This document shows positions 39,440-50,611 of a stretch of 64,000 nt of DNA, piece by piece. Each line of letters starts with the position of its first letter. Position 1 is the first letter of the stretch. The translations under genes and the position numbers were made by a program. Source of the DNA: Oscheius tipulae (taxonomy: Eukaryota; Nematoda; Chromadorea; Rhabditida; Rhabditidae); the NCBI GenBank assembly GCA_037178975.1, contig JASJZH010000001.1, positions 4,092,001-4,156,000 on the forward strand. Reading direction: 5' to 3'. The notes beneath the pieces are model-generated. The model was not told where the DNA came from, did not search any database, and saw nothing but the letters and a program-made list of their open reading frames with translations.

Positions 39440-39600
39440 ACTTAAAACTGGCAACAGGCGGCTTCGCCGCTTCTCCCATTGCTTATTCCCAAGTTTGTCC
39501 AAAGCTGACTTGTCAACTTAATTTTTGGCATTCTATGAATTGACAGATTTTTGCTCGTGGTTACGCACGGACAGACAGACGCCATTGCACTTTAGTAGTA
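39440..39600 (+). repeat. Dispersed repeat, copy 3 (intergenic)
   Basis: Carries the same CAGGCGGCTTCGCCGCTTC core, followed by CCCAAGTTTGTCCA, a CTGACTTGTCAA-like segment, GCTCGTGGTTACG, a GGACAGACAGACG track and CCATTGCACTTTAGTA. It is closest to copy 4. Confidence 0.8.
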
Positions 39601-40585
39601 GAGAGATTAGAGAACTAATTTAAAAGGGGCCATTTGTTAACCAAAAAGCTGAGTGGAACATTTTTTTAAATTTCGATTTTTTTCATTCCACTGATCCGGA
39701 CGCACTTTCTAAGCCGTGGGATGTCCATAATATTTGAGTTGTTTTTGGAGATTGTCCATGATGATGCCATTCCAAAAATTGAAGCCGTTAGTCAACTCTC
39801 CTCCCTCATCCGATTAGCCTACCATAATAGCCGTTTAACCTTGTAGTATAGCCTCGGTTTTTTTGCCTGTTCCTATAAAAGCACTTGGGAACAGAAACCA
39901 GAAACTTATCCGCCTCCGTCACACTACCATCTATGGTTCTTTTTGTCTTGACATTCCCTCCTCCAGCAGTTATCCTCTGCAGTTTCGAATGACCTACGCT
40001 AAAGGACGTCACGTCCAAATGGAGGGTTGATAACAGCGTAATTGCTACGTCTCGGCTCCTGTTTTCGGATTCTTTCTGAGAAAGGTTAGATGGTCTGCAA
40101 CCCACGCAGTTTTCTATTGGAACCTGATAGTTTCAGTTCAACTGTTGACTGTGGCTTTGGACACAAGGAGTCATATTCGGCCTTAGCAATACTCTGCAAA
40201 TGTGTAGAGGAACTCACGATCTATAACTTTGAATAACATCGCGAAGCTGGAAATATAGTGCTTGTGTCAGAAGCAAAAGTATGGGCACCCCTTCTGTACG
40301 ATTCCAGCCAAACATATCCCTATCCAACTTTCCCAGCTCCTCATTACAAAGTTCTAGGGCACATTTTATGACGTCTCGACACGTGTCATGTCGTACAGCT
40401 TCTCACGCATGTCAACCAACATTCCCTCGAAAAGTTTCTCATGACCCCGTAAGTAGGACGAGGAGGAGGGCCAAGAAGGCGTGGCAACTTCTCCGAGCTC
40501 CAATCGCCTATTTTGAGGGGCGGAGTCCATCAGAGTCTTCTTTTCTTTCCTATTTCTTACATACAATAGTTTCTTTAAGTTCCAG

Positions 40586-41516
40586 ATGCTTCTGATTCTG
40601 ATCCTCTACTCTCTCGTCTACTGCGCTGCCAGCTACACATACTTCTCAGACTATCGACCGGCCAGTAAGCCACTATCAATCCAGAAGCTCTCGGTTCAGA
40701 CTGCGGAGAGATCATCACCAACAACAGTGGTCTCGAGCTTCCTGACAGAGTAAACTGTGAGATTCGGGTCGAAGTTCCTGACGGCATGATCATGACCATG
40801 AATCTGATAGAGGACAAGCCTGCCTACAACAGTTGTAAACGGATCACGGTATTGGATTCAAACCGTATGGACGTGACCCTCGACTTTTAGATTATCGATG
40901 AGTCGAGCTACAGTAAGAACTCTCTGTGCTTAACCATGGCCTTTAGTGGAGCTGCTAGCAGCTACACTATCAAGCTGAAGGATCTGGTTCGTCCTGTGAA
41001 GGCACAGATCACTTTCAGTCGGTCCTCCTTTGGTAGGGCTTCAGGTCTAATGTCGTAAAAGATGAAAATTGAAGGCTGTGGTCAGATTGTGAAGCGGGAA
41101 CGAGCTCTAACACCATTTGAGTTCAGCAACGAGCACGGAGATCCTTCTTGCGCTCTAGTAGTAGCCAGCACCGACTCTCTTCTTATCCATAAGAGCTCTC
41201 AATCCAGAGAAGAGGTAGTTCCGAATTCTTTACAACGAACCAGAGGACAATTTCAGTGCTCGACCCAGGTAGAAGTCGCTCAAGGACCCCATCTCTCCAA
41301 GATGGTCAAGTCGACTGGAAATCTCTGTCTTGGTATGTTTCTAGTAATTACATAAAAATTTTGTACTTAGGAAACATTCCCTTGACGGTAGACGTTCATT
41401 GTGGCCTGGCCATCATCTACTTTGATGCCCCGCCCGGAGTCAGTCTCGAAATATCCACAATTCCCTCGAAGACCATCTACTCGCCCCTTCGTCGACTTCT
41501 GGAATGTGACCCTTGA
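40586..41516 (+). CDS. Secreted CUB-like protein, paralogue 2
   Basis: 248 residues if exons are 40586-40664, 40685-40848, 40891-41032, 41075-41214, 41257-41332 and 41371-41516. An N-terminal signal peptide (MLLILILYSLVYCAAS) is followed by the same two CUB-like units as the gene at 34771: DCGEII, CKRITIIDE, SLCLTMAF, then GCGQIVKRE, QVEVAQGPH and HCGLAIIYF. Between 40664 and 40685 the frame changes across only 20 bases (GTAAGC to CCAG), so either a 20-nt intron exists or the gene has a frameshift. The intron before 41075 ends in GAAG. The ATG directly follows TTCCAG. An AATAAA is at 41552-41557. Confidence 0.72.
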
Positions 41517-41602
41517 TCCCCATTTTGTCATTTCAACCCTACAAATATGAGAATAAAGATTGTTTATTGGCCGAGAGTTCAATGGAGATCAAAAGGGTGA
41601 CA

Positions 41603-43387
41603 TTAGAAATGGCTGAGAAGTTTGTTAATGAGGCAGAAGGTGAAGACGAAGATTGCTGAAAAGGATTGGCCTAACTTGACAGTTTGAAATAATTGACACT
41701 AACTGACATAGCTTGACATGAAAAGATCCTTACCGATAAACATGAAGAACTCGGCTGCCTCTCTGCCGTTTCGAGATCTGTTCTCCACCAGAATCTGCGG
41801 CTCTTCGCCAGTCTGGCCCTCTCTCCATTGCGCCAGTTCCTTGAGACAGACTCCGGCCTCGAGCATGTCGATTCCTTGATCAACCTCTTGAGCTTCGTCA
41901 GCCATCGGAACCTCCTCTACCTCAAAATCGTCATCTTCTTCTTCTTGATTCAATTCAGTGTGACTTTCTACGTAGACATAGTCATCAGCCAGGAAAGCAC
42001 CAAACTCGGTTCCAGCCTTTACGGACTCCTCTTCTTCTTGACCTGCGTTGTTTTGTCCTGCTTGAAAATACTGTAGACTTTTTCGTAGAGCTTCAAACTC
42101 GGTTCCAAGGGAACGAGAATTGACCGGAGTCGGAGAAATTTTATATCGCGTCGATTGGTTCATTAACGAGTAAAATTCGTTTCCAAGCTCCCGGCTTTTA
42201 AGGTATTGGTCAAGCTCCTTAGGATCCAGCACCTCTAGTTTAACCACGGACTTCAGCATTGTGGCATACTCTTCGTTGACCATCGGAGCGTATACTCCTT
42301 GATCCAGAGTATCAGCTTTCTCCTTCTGCTTCTTGACCTTCTCATTCAGGTAGATGAGCTCGTCAATGAGGGTTGAGAGCAGTTTTTTCAGATCGGTGAC
42401 TGAAAATCGGGTAATTATTCGAGCCTTACCATGTTTGACTAAAGTTTTTTTTCCCAAGCGTGTCAATAAATAGTTAAACCCGCGGAGCTGATTTTTGGTC
42501 CAAGTGGTGGTTAAAGCGGGAGACTAGTCTCATTTAATTCTGCCTAATTCTTACGTCAAGTACGCCGGAGATCCGATACAGTAGATCAGAGCTTACCTTC
42601 CTCCTTCAGATGCTCGATCTGTGCCTGGCAAATACTGACATCCATGTTCAGTTCCTCGACAGTCTTTTGGCTAACAAATTGAGGGTATCGAGCAATGTAC
42701 TCGAAAAGTTTACTAGTCAACTTATTCAGCTCCGTGCTCTGATACTCGTTCTGTTTTTCTAGCTCCTGGCCTCTCCCGTTAGACTTCTCCAATTCCTGAT
42801 AAACCTCAAAGAGACACTGGTTCAGATTTTCGATTTCTAAAACTTGAAGTACTGGAATCAAGATATGTTCTTACCTGTCTGCTTTGACTGAATCTCTTCC
42901 AGTTTGTCTGAAGATTCCTCGTCCTCAACGTCAGAGGTTTCACTGTCTTTGGATGAAGTCTCGTCGTCGGAAGAGGTGTCATATTCAGAAGAAAACAAAT
43001 CCTCAGAAGCGCTCTCCTCCTCATATTCCAGATACTTTTCCAGCGAATTGATGCCTAAACACTCTTGGTTCTTTGGCTCAAGTATGGTATGCCTTAGAAA
43101 GGACAAGATATGAAGTACTCACGCTGTCCAACAACCCGAATCTGCACGCGAAGAGTTGTCTCAATCCTCTGTTCTTCCACTGAAAATTACCTTTTCTAGT
43201 CAAAATTAGATCTTTTACGTTTTCGCTCATTTGCATCAGTCATCTCCAGACTTTGTCGGATGAGATTTTCGAACATGACATCATCTGAAAAATAAACTGA
43301 ATCCAGAGGAGTAGTCAGGAATTTACGTTTACGCTGAAGATTCATAAGTTCTCTTTGGAGAGAGAGAAGGTTCTCGGTAGACGACAT
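41603..43387 (-). CDS. Acidic coiled-coil protein with C-terminal membrane anchor
   Basis: 440 residues from exons 43387-43327, 43284-43219, 43179-43123, 43054-42875, 42836-42597, 42399-41734 and 41655-41603. The N-terminal third contains a serine/aspartate/glutamate-rich stretch (for example SSDDETSSKDSETSD). The middle is coiled coil (heptads such as L-N-K-L-T-S-K-L). The C-terminal third is acidic, and the last 25 residues (FFMFIAIFVFTFCLINKLL) are a single hydrophobic segment followed by SHF, as in tail-anchored proteins of the ER, Golgi or nuclear envelope. It lacks the PPPX end of KASH proteins. I recognise no orthologue. It converges on CUB-like paralogue 2, with 86 bases between stops. 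Confidence 0.75.
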
Positions 43388-44497
43388 CTTCTTCAACTAA
43401 GCTATGAAACTAACTTCACTAATCCGATCTCCTACCTATCGATTTTCCAGAGGAACAAAGCTGGTCGCGCCTCAAAACAATGGCTTTTGTACAGTAATCA
43501 AAGCTCAGGATCGTCTTTAACTTACGTATGAGCTGAGAAACATTTGGGAAAACAACTGGGAAGATGGTAGGAAAGGGGATGATAAAGGAGGCAAAGACCT
43601 AACTAATTTTCAAGTTCGGATGGGGAAAAGGAAAATAAATTTGCCTGTTTTCAACCTTTTGACCAGTGGGTAATTTTTGAGAGCCCAGTAACGGTCGCTA
43701 TTGACAGAAAACCTATAAAAAAAATCTATAACGATCGCTGTTGACAAAAAAGGCTACACGAATTCTGTCAAGCGTTAGCTGGGATACTTCTAGGAAATTC
43801 TTTAGGCGGATAATTTTTGCTACTTGTAAAAATAGGATATAGTTTCCCAGCCTGACAAGGAAGATACAGAAGGTTTTAAAAACATTTCTATTAGTTTTTC
43901 CGGGTTCACGCTGGAAAAATAGAAATAATTGTAGGCGAAAAGTCATCATTTCCTTTCCAGTCTATCCAGTTGGTCAGTCATTTTGATCTGCTTTCAGTTG
44001 ACTAAACAACTGAACTGCTCTGCTTCAAAATAGCCACTTCGTTTCGGCATAATTTGAAGGAACTTCTATGTCACGCAAGTTGTGAGCTGTTTATCAAACT
44101 TGACGTCATTTTCGAAAAGATTCCAAGTATCACATCCTGATTATCTTTGGGAATATTCTACCGTGGAGACGGAAGTTCTCACAGATAGCTGTAAATTGTA
44201 AGAGTGCATCAGACTACGTGTCTCTCAATAGCAATTCTAGCATAGTTCGGTTTCTCTTCCTGTTGAATATGTAACACTTTCGAACGAGAACACAGTTCAG
44301 CCGCATAAGCCAACACTGTTCATTCTATTTTCTGTCCTTTCAGTCCTCCTCATAGTATTTTGATGAATCTCTTACACATTGAATAGTCGCCTAATTCTCT
44401 TGTCCCACCTCTTCGATTCGTGGTCTAAGTTTCAGGATTAGGATTAGAGACTGGACGCTCTCCCGCCCATACTCTCAAAGCAGGGTCGGAGTCACAA
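43388..44497. other. Intergenic between divergent genes
   Basis: About 1.1 kb without a supported gene. It carries a relic of the TTGACAG palindromic family at about 43742-43790. The edges presumably hold the promoters of the coiled-coil gene (minus) and the SRV gene (plus). Confidence 0.45.
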
Positions 44498-46236
44498 ATG
44501 AGTCTCTCCGCCGTGCTTATTAGCGTCCCCTGGCCTAGCTATCTATTCATACTCATATCTATTCCGAGCATTCCGTTATACATACTCCTCTTGTCGACTA
44601 TCATCTCCAAGAGACAGAAGTATGACCGCTTCCGATCGACCTACTACAATTTGGTCATTGCGCAGGTTTGCAGATAGTGTTAGGTAGTAGTAATTTTAGG
44701 GGTTTTTTTTAGGGTATCGTGGATATTACGGCAATGATTCTCTACTCGACTACTTATATACCGAGAGCATTTGATGTAGCTACGGATTTCTATTGGGAAT
44801 ATCGGGCCTTCATCGCTCCTTTCAGGTTAGACTGCTGAGTCCACGGGCTCCTTCTTAAAGCTCTAGTATTTACAGTCACGAATGGTTCAAGCTCCTGCCT
44901 GTTGCCTTATTGTAGGCCCACGATCTTATACAAACTAATTAGGCTGATGTTCAAAAGCCCGCGCAAATTGATTGGGTTACGATAGTTGAAAAATCTAACT
45001 TCCATTTTTAGCTTCAACCACAGCATGTTCTTTATGATCGTTCGCTGTTTCGATAACGCTCTGATGGCTCTTCAGCGGTATTTTATCGTCTGTAGGAAGA
45101 CTACTGGTCCTCACGTGAGAACTTTTTGTTTTATAATCTTCAAGATGAGTTTAAGTTGCTGTCGAGAGTCTCCCTCTGGATGGTCTGTTCTGTCAGCTGG
45201 CTGCCTCCCACACTCATCTCCATTCCAATTGTCATCCACTGGCCACAGACCTTTGACTCTCCTGAAGGCTTACATATGGTCACACCACCGGACCATCAAA
45301 AAGTTGGTTCTCGTCTGAAATAGCCCAAACCCGGTTCAGTTCTGTGACATCTACCAGATCATTCAAATACTGGTCACTTTCTCCATCTCAATCGTCGCCT
45401 ACTACAATGTCTTGAAGAAAATTCTGTCCTTCTCGATGAAGAGAAACCTCACACGGGAAATTCGACTAAGTTTCGTCGCTATGGGACAGACGCTTGGCTT
45501 CCTGATGATAGTCGTCTATCATATACTGCAGTGGCTCGTCGTACATTACGACTTTGAGGTATGGCGGTGGTTCCCGATCTTTCGAGTTTTATTCATGCAC
45601 GTCTGCCATTCTGGCCAACTAAGGCTTGACACGACTTATTATAGGAGCTTCTTAATGTCCTGCACCAGCTCTTTTGCACCCAAATGAACACCCTTACCCT
45701 TTGCTGGAGAGCCACTAGTATCAGACTGGAGTTTGTAATTATAGGGGCAGGCCTCATCTTGTCAATATGGTAACTATTAAAAGATAGCGTGCTGGACTGA
45801 CCAATTCTGATACGACCAACCTTACAAGATTGTTTCTCCTTCCAGGAAGCAGTCCGGGACATTCGCACCTATTTCCCACTGATAACCGGCTTCGAGTCCT
45901 ATTCTACTGTCTGGCTTCATCTGGCTCTGAACAAGGATTTACGCCTAGAAATCTGCTCACTGTGCTGGTCAAAGTCCAACGCTAATCAGGTGGAAGAAAA
46001 GACCCTAATTGAGATGACAAGAATAGTTTCAGAGGGAACATTCCGGCTCGAGAAGGCGCACGAGTCCACGCGGAAATAATGAATTAAGACGGAGTTCAAA
46101 AGAGGTACTGCTTCCATATTTGTAGTGTTCCTCTTTTCAGTTCCTCTCACCAGCTGGCGAACGACGACATCAGTCTTCTTTGCCAGCCACAGCCAGGGTC
46201 TCTTCGACTACCAATGGAAAACTTGTTGGTCATTAG
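44498..46236 (+). CDS. Serpentine receptor class V (SRV) chemoreceptor
   Basis: Seven-transmembrane nematode receptor. Exons 44498-44665, 44713-44825, 45012-45114, 45150-45302, 45340-45558, 45846-45989, 46033-46104 and 46141-46236 give 355 residues. SRV landmarks: IPSIPLYILLLS in TM1, STYYNLVIAQGIVDI leading into TM2, the TM3 segment ending LMALQRYFIVC, SWLPPTLISIP in TM4, IVAYYNVLKKI in TM5, and RTYFPLITGFESY in TM7 followed by a basic tail (GSRRRTSPRG). Introns 44826-45011 and 45559-45845 are unusually long for this window. The acceptor at 45149 (GATGAG) is weak, so exon 45150-45302 has an uncertain start. Confidence 0.78.
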
Positions 46237-46759
46237 GAAGATGATAGAAGATCGAATTCGGATCAGAAAGACAACTTATTAAACGGAATCCTTATCATGT
46301 AGACTCTTCGTCAGTTGGCATTACCGTAATCCGATTCTGTAGTCGACATGACCTACTTGTTCCAAATTAGGAAGGTCAGCAGATCTGGTTTGGGCGGAGA
46401 TTGGATCCTTTGAAAGAAAGTTCTTCCAATTCGAACACAACGAAACGCTTATGAAGCAGTTTGACAGTTATGAAAGACATTATCAAACGGTAACAACGAC
46501 TGAGCATATTGTTCCAGCTTTTTTTCGGTAGTTTTTTTCGACAGATTGATGGACCGTTCGGCGAATATAACGGTTACGAGATGGAACTATTTGGCAAGTA
46601 GAGTTCTGACTGCTGTATACTCACAATTAGTAGCACACAAGCGGGTTTCGGTCTTACTCAGAAAGCTTGAAAAAGTTTGTAACTTGAAAACAAAAAGAAA
46701 AGTTGGAAGAAACTTGGGTATTAATAGCGTCTGCCGGCATCAGAGGAAGTAGCTCCCGA

Positions 46760-47206
46760 ATGGATCGTTCTGGAGATCGTCGTCTCTGCGGTCAGTGTCA
46801 CAGCTCAATCGGAGATGAAGCCGTTATCGCATTGAACCGTCTGTGGCACCCCGACCATTTCACCTGTACCCGCTGCAAGAAACCCATCAAGCAGACCTTC
46901 CAGGCAAGTCTCCATTCCCTCTTTCCAATTGACATTGTTCAGGCGGCTGACAATCATGCCTATTGCGTCCAGTGCTTCGCCGCAAAGTACAATCCGAAAT
47001 GTGCTGGCTGCATGGAGACCCTGGTGGATACATGTCTTCTCGCTCTCGACCGTCATTGGCACCCTCGATGTTTCACCTGCGCTACCTGCAATCGTCCTCT
47101 GCCCAATGGAGAGTACTACCTCGTCGACGACATACCCTACGATCTGGATTGCCACTGGGCCAAGAGACTGGAGAAGCGCGAGCACATGGACGTCCGTCGC
47201 CATTAG
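46760..47206 (+). CDS. Two-LIM-domain protein, gene A
   Basis: 135 residues from exons 46760-46903 and 46943-47206. First LIM domain: CGQC, WHPDHFTC, CKKP, then CVQCF. Second: CAGC, WHPRCFTCATC, ending LDCHW. LIM domains are double zinc fingers that bind proteins at adhesion sites or in transcription complexes; with two LIMs and no homeodomain this is a LIM-only adaptor. Removing 46904-46942 (begins GCAAGT, ends TTCAG) restores the normal 16-residue spacing in the first LIM, so it is a GC-AG intron of 39 nt that would also stay in frame if retained. A second two-LIM gene is at 58802-59346. Confidence 0.82.
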   Translation: MDRSGDRRLCGQCHSSIGDEAVIALNRLWHPDHFTCTRCKKPIKQTFQASLHSLFPIDIVQAADNHAYCVQCFAAKYNPKCAGCMETLVDTCLLALDRHWHPRCFTCATCNRPLPNGEYYLVDDIPYDLDCHWAKRLEKREHMDVRRH

Positions 47207-47539
47207 GAGGAAGAAGAAGAAGCTCTACTCTGTTAACAAGAACAGCGAGCACATTTATGGTAGTGGCCAATAAATGCAGTTTTATGCCAACTATTGTGTT
47301 GTTCCTATGCCTTGGATCCAAGCGACTCTATTGAAAAGTGGTAGAACGTTTGCATTCTATTGAATGTCCTGTCTAGTCTTCCATTAATTTCCTCAAGCTA
47401 GAACCTTCTTGAGCTATTTCAATCCAACTACAACTCGTTTTCCTTATATTTTTCACAACTTGGGATGTTCTGCAAAAGAGTAGCCCTTTTCTTCCTACAG
47501 TCTTGTGAGAAACTAAAAATTATCTACCAATCGTCTTCA

Positions 47540-48063
47540 GACACAACGTACAGTTTTATGAGGCTTTTCTCAAAGAACACAACATAAAAGCAAGTGTAGT
47601 TCGAGAAAGGACAGTGTTAGCCGAGGGACGTTGGGAAGAGGAGCCCAATAGTTCCTTCGTGCTCACGACCGTGGTAGCCTTTCTGTTGGGATGTGCTTCC
47701 ATGTGGCTATATCTGAATGGAGGAGAGCAGATCCTATACCAAGAAAGCACATTTGGTAACTCCAAAACCACCACCTCTGTCAAAACTAGTCAAATATGCT
47801 CCGCTAAACGTGAAGTCAAGCACATGCTTTTGCCGGAGCGAGTACGACCCATCGACTATAATCTGACGCTGAAAATCTATCTGCCTGAACACGGGACAAA
47901 GGTTGGCGTCTATGTCAGTAATCCGAACTTCAGAACAACTTGGGATGTTGCCCTGTTCTTCCAAAGAGGAGATGGTCCTATCCAGATGCATCGGCTGCCA
48001 AAGGAAGAGAACCTAATAAAGTTTTTTGCGTTCTGGTTTCCCGACATTTCTGGTCCACGCTTC
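47540..48063 (+). pseudogene. Stub like the N-terminus of an M1 aminopeptidase
   Basis: An open frame runs from before 47540 to about 48010 without an ATG near its start. It encodes a hydrophobic segment (SFVLTTVVAFLLGCASMWLY) and then LLPERVRPIDYNLTLKIYLP, which resembles the juxtamembrane and first-strand region of M1 aminopeptidases (LP..V.P..Y.L.L.P.L). The rest of the roughly 900-residue enzyme, including HEXXH, is absent: the AGXT2-like gene begins 500 bases further on. It is therefore a truncated copy or a small gene using only this part. Exon ends are uncertain. Confidence 0.35.
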
Positions 48064-48493
48064 CTGATTTAGCAGTTTTATTTGCACTGAAAGGTTTCAT
48101 GTTTTACGCTTTTTCCAGATCGGAGACAGACATTTCAAACAAACACAGGTCCACTTCCGGCTTCCGTATCAAGTGAGTCATTCTCCAGATGTATAATGTT
48201 CTTAGAAGTGCTTGATTTTGATTTCTTCTTCAACTTGGCAGATTTGAAGTGGAAGTTTGATAGCAAAAACATTGAATCAGACTGAGACACTTAGATGTAC
48301 CAATGTTGCAAAAAAGTGAGCACATCGGTCACACCACGTGGCGTCCTTAGTGTCTGTGCGACCTGAGAGTGTAATCGGCCTGGGACAAGAGGTCAGTTGG
48401 CGTCTTCTGTCCGATTCTTGATTGCATCTTTTCACCACCGGCTGTCTCGCTCTCTTATCAATTCGTTACTTGACTCTTGTCTCTCTTCCAGAA

Positions 48494-50597
48494 ATGCAGC
48501 GTGTCCAGCAGCTTCGACCACTTTTGCCCAAGAGCATGGTGACCTACTACCAGAAGCCCCTGCTTATAACTCGAGGCGACATGCAGTTCTTGTTCGACTC
48601 TGAGGGAAAGAAGTATCTGGACATGTTTGGTGGCATTGTCACTGTCTCTGTTGGACATTGTCACCCGTAACTTTCTTTTTGTTTGTCAATCTGCCGGGTT
48701 TAGAAAGATCAACGCTGCACTGAAGGCTCAGTCTGAAAAGCTCTGGCACACGACTTCCATCTATCTTACAGAGCCAATCTTTGAGTATGCTCAGAAGCTG
48801 ACCAGTACCATGCCCGACCACCTCAAGGTTTGTAGTTTCAGAGCCAGTTACTAGACAGCAGAAGCAATATTAGCAGAGTATTGAATGCTGGCACTGGGCT
48901 CCGGATAAAATCGAATACTGTGTCATTTTCGGAAGGTCAAATCCTAATTCCAGGTCTGCTTCTTCGTTAACTCTGGCTCTGAAGCCAACGACTTGGCTCT
49001 TGCATTGGCAAGAGTTCATACTGGTCGATTTGATGTTCTGTCCATGAGAAACGGCTACCATGGAATGACTCAAACTGTCCTCGGAGCAACAAACTTGGGT
49101 CAGTCTGTCTCCTTTGAATTGACCTTCAACCATCTGAAAACGCAAATTGCTCAGTGAGTGCGCCTCGCCCCACCCTGTTGCTTTGAGCGCCGCGCGTATT
49201 TTCTATTTTGTAGTCAGGCGGTTGCTGGCCCTGAAAATAGTCTAAGTTTAGTCACACCACGAGCATCAAAATGAGACCGAATGTACCGCGAAAAGTTGTG
49301 AGCTGCAGGATTTCAGTGCCTTGCCAACTGCATTCTGAACCCTAAAGAAAACTTCAGGTACCTGGAAACAGCCGATGCCTACCGGTTTCGGGATTCTGAA
49401 AGCGATGATAGCGGATCCCTACAATGGTGTCTGGGGTGGTAAGAACTGTCGCGACTCACCGATCCAGGTGAAGAACCGGGATTGTGACTGTACTTCCGGA
49501 CACTGCAAGGCTACGGACAAGTAGAAGTCTCTTTTTCATACTACAACAACTTTCCTAGTTACATGAAACAGTTCGAGGAGACTCTCCGCCACGACTTTCC
49601 GGTCTCCACCGGTCCAGCTGCTTTCCTCTGCGAGTCAATCCAGGGAGTCGGAGGTACTGTTCATCCTCCTGTCTCAGCTGACCAACCCCTTCCAGGAACT
49701 ACGCAATTCCCCAAGGGCTTCCTCAAGCGCTCTTTTGAAGCTGTCCGCTCTCGTGGTGGATTGACCATTGCGGACGAGGTCCAGACCGGCTTTGGCAGAC
49801 TCGGATCGCATTTCTGGGGATTCGAATGTGAGTTCGTGATTTTTCAGCTAAAGAATCTTCGTTGTTGTGTTTGTGTTTGATCAGGAATACAACTTTTTAG
49901 CACATCAGAAAACAGAAAAATGGATGGTCTGAAATCAAAGTTTTTGTTGAGAAAGTGTCATAGATTGACCAAATTCAGCACAGGACGCTCGTCCAGACAT
50001 CGTGACCATGGCGAAGGGCATCGGAAATGGCTTCCCCATGGGAGCTGTAGTCACCACCGAAGAAGTCGCCAATTCTTTCGGCAAGGCCCTCTATTTCAAC
50101 ACTTACGGCGGAAATCCCCTGGCTTCAGTCGTTGGAAAGGCCGTCCTCGAGGTGCCCTCCTAAAATAGTTGTCTCCCAAACAGGGTATTTAGGTGATTGA
50201 AGAGGAAAAGCTACAGGAGAATTGTGCAGTAGTCGGTGACTATTTTCTAAGACAGCTGGCAGCTATTGACAGTCCTTTGATTGGAGACGTTCGCGGAAAA
50301 GGCCTGATGATTGGTGTTGAACTGATTGATGAGGAGGGAAAGCCAATGCCTGCTGCAAGAACTGCCGCCATTTTCGAAGGAACCAAGGTTTTTGTTTCGA
50401 AGCTCTTCAACGAAACATTATTTTAGAACCGAGGAGTTTTGATCGGAAAGGGAGGAATTAATGGAAACGTCTTGAGGTATTTTTTTTCTCAATCATGTAT
50501 CCAAGTTTTCAGGATCAAGCCGCCAATGTGCATCACCAAGCAGGATGTGGATGTGGCTGTTTCCGTCATTGCCGATGCTATCAAACAGGGAAAATAA
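48494..50597 (+). CDS. AGXT2: Class III aminotransferase, AGXT2-like
   Basis: PLP enzyme related to alanine-glyoxylate aminotransferase 2 of mitochondria. 444 residues from exons 48494-48666, 48704-48827, 48954-49098, 49358-49520, 49559-49653, 49696-49827, 49979-50151, 50193-50387, 50427-50476 and 50513-50597. Landmarks: [33 protein letters not shown], the cysteine-rich loop before residue 210, [20 protein letters not shown], and [14 protein letters not shown] with the PLP lysine. The start at 48494 lies two bases after CTCTTCCAG (trans-splice-like), which leaves no mitochondrial presequence or the conserved PxCDF segment of the human enzyme. Intron 49654-49695 is a multiple of three and stop-free. 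Its stop is 14 bases from that of the convergent ASNSD1-like gene. Confidence 0.93.
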
Positions 50598-50611
50598 TGA
50601 AATTCCCATCT

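Larger units (their letters stand above)
35639..40585. other. Gene-poor stretch of 4.9 kb
   Basis: No confident gene. A minus-strand open stretch at 38529-38819 has somewhat protein-like content but begins without ATG and matches nothing I know; it may be a relic. A perfect hairpin is at 38346-38380 and a copy of the dispersed repeat at 39440-39600. Small-hairpin sequence is at about 40190-40240, close to the upstream region of the next gene. Confidence 0.45.
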
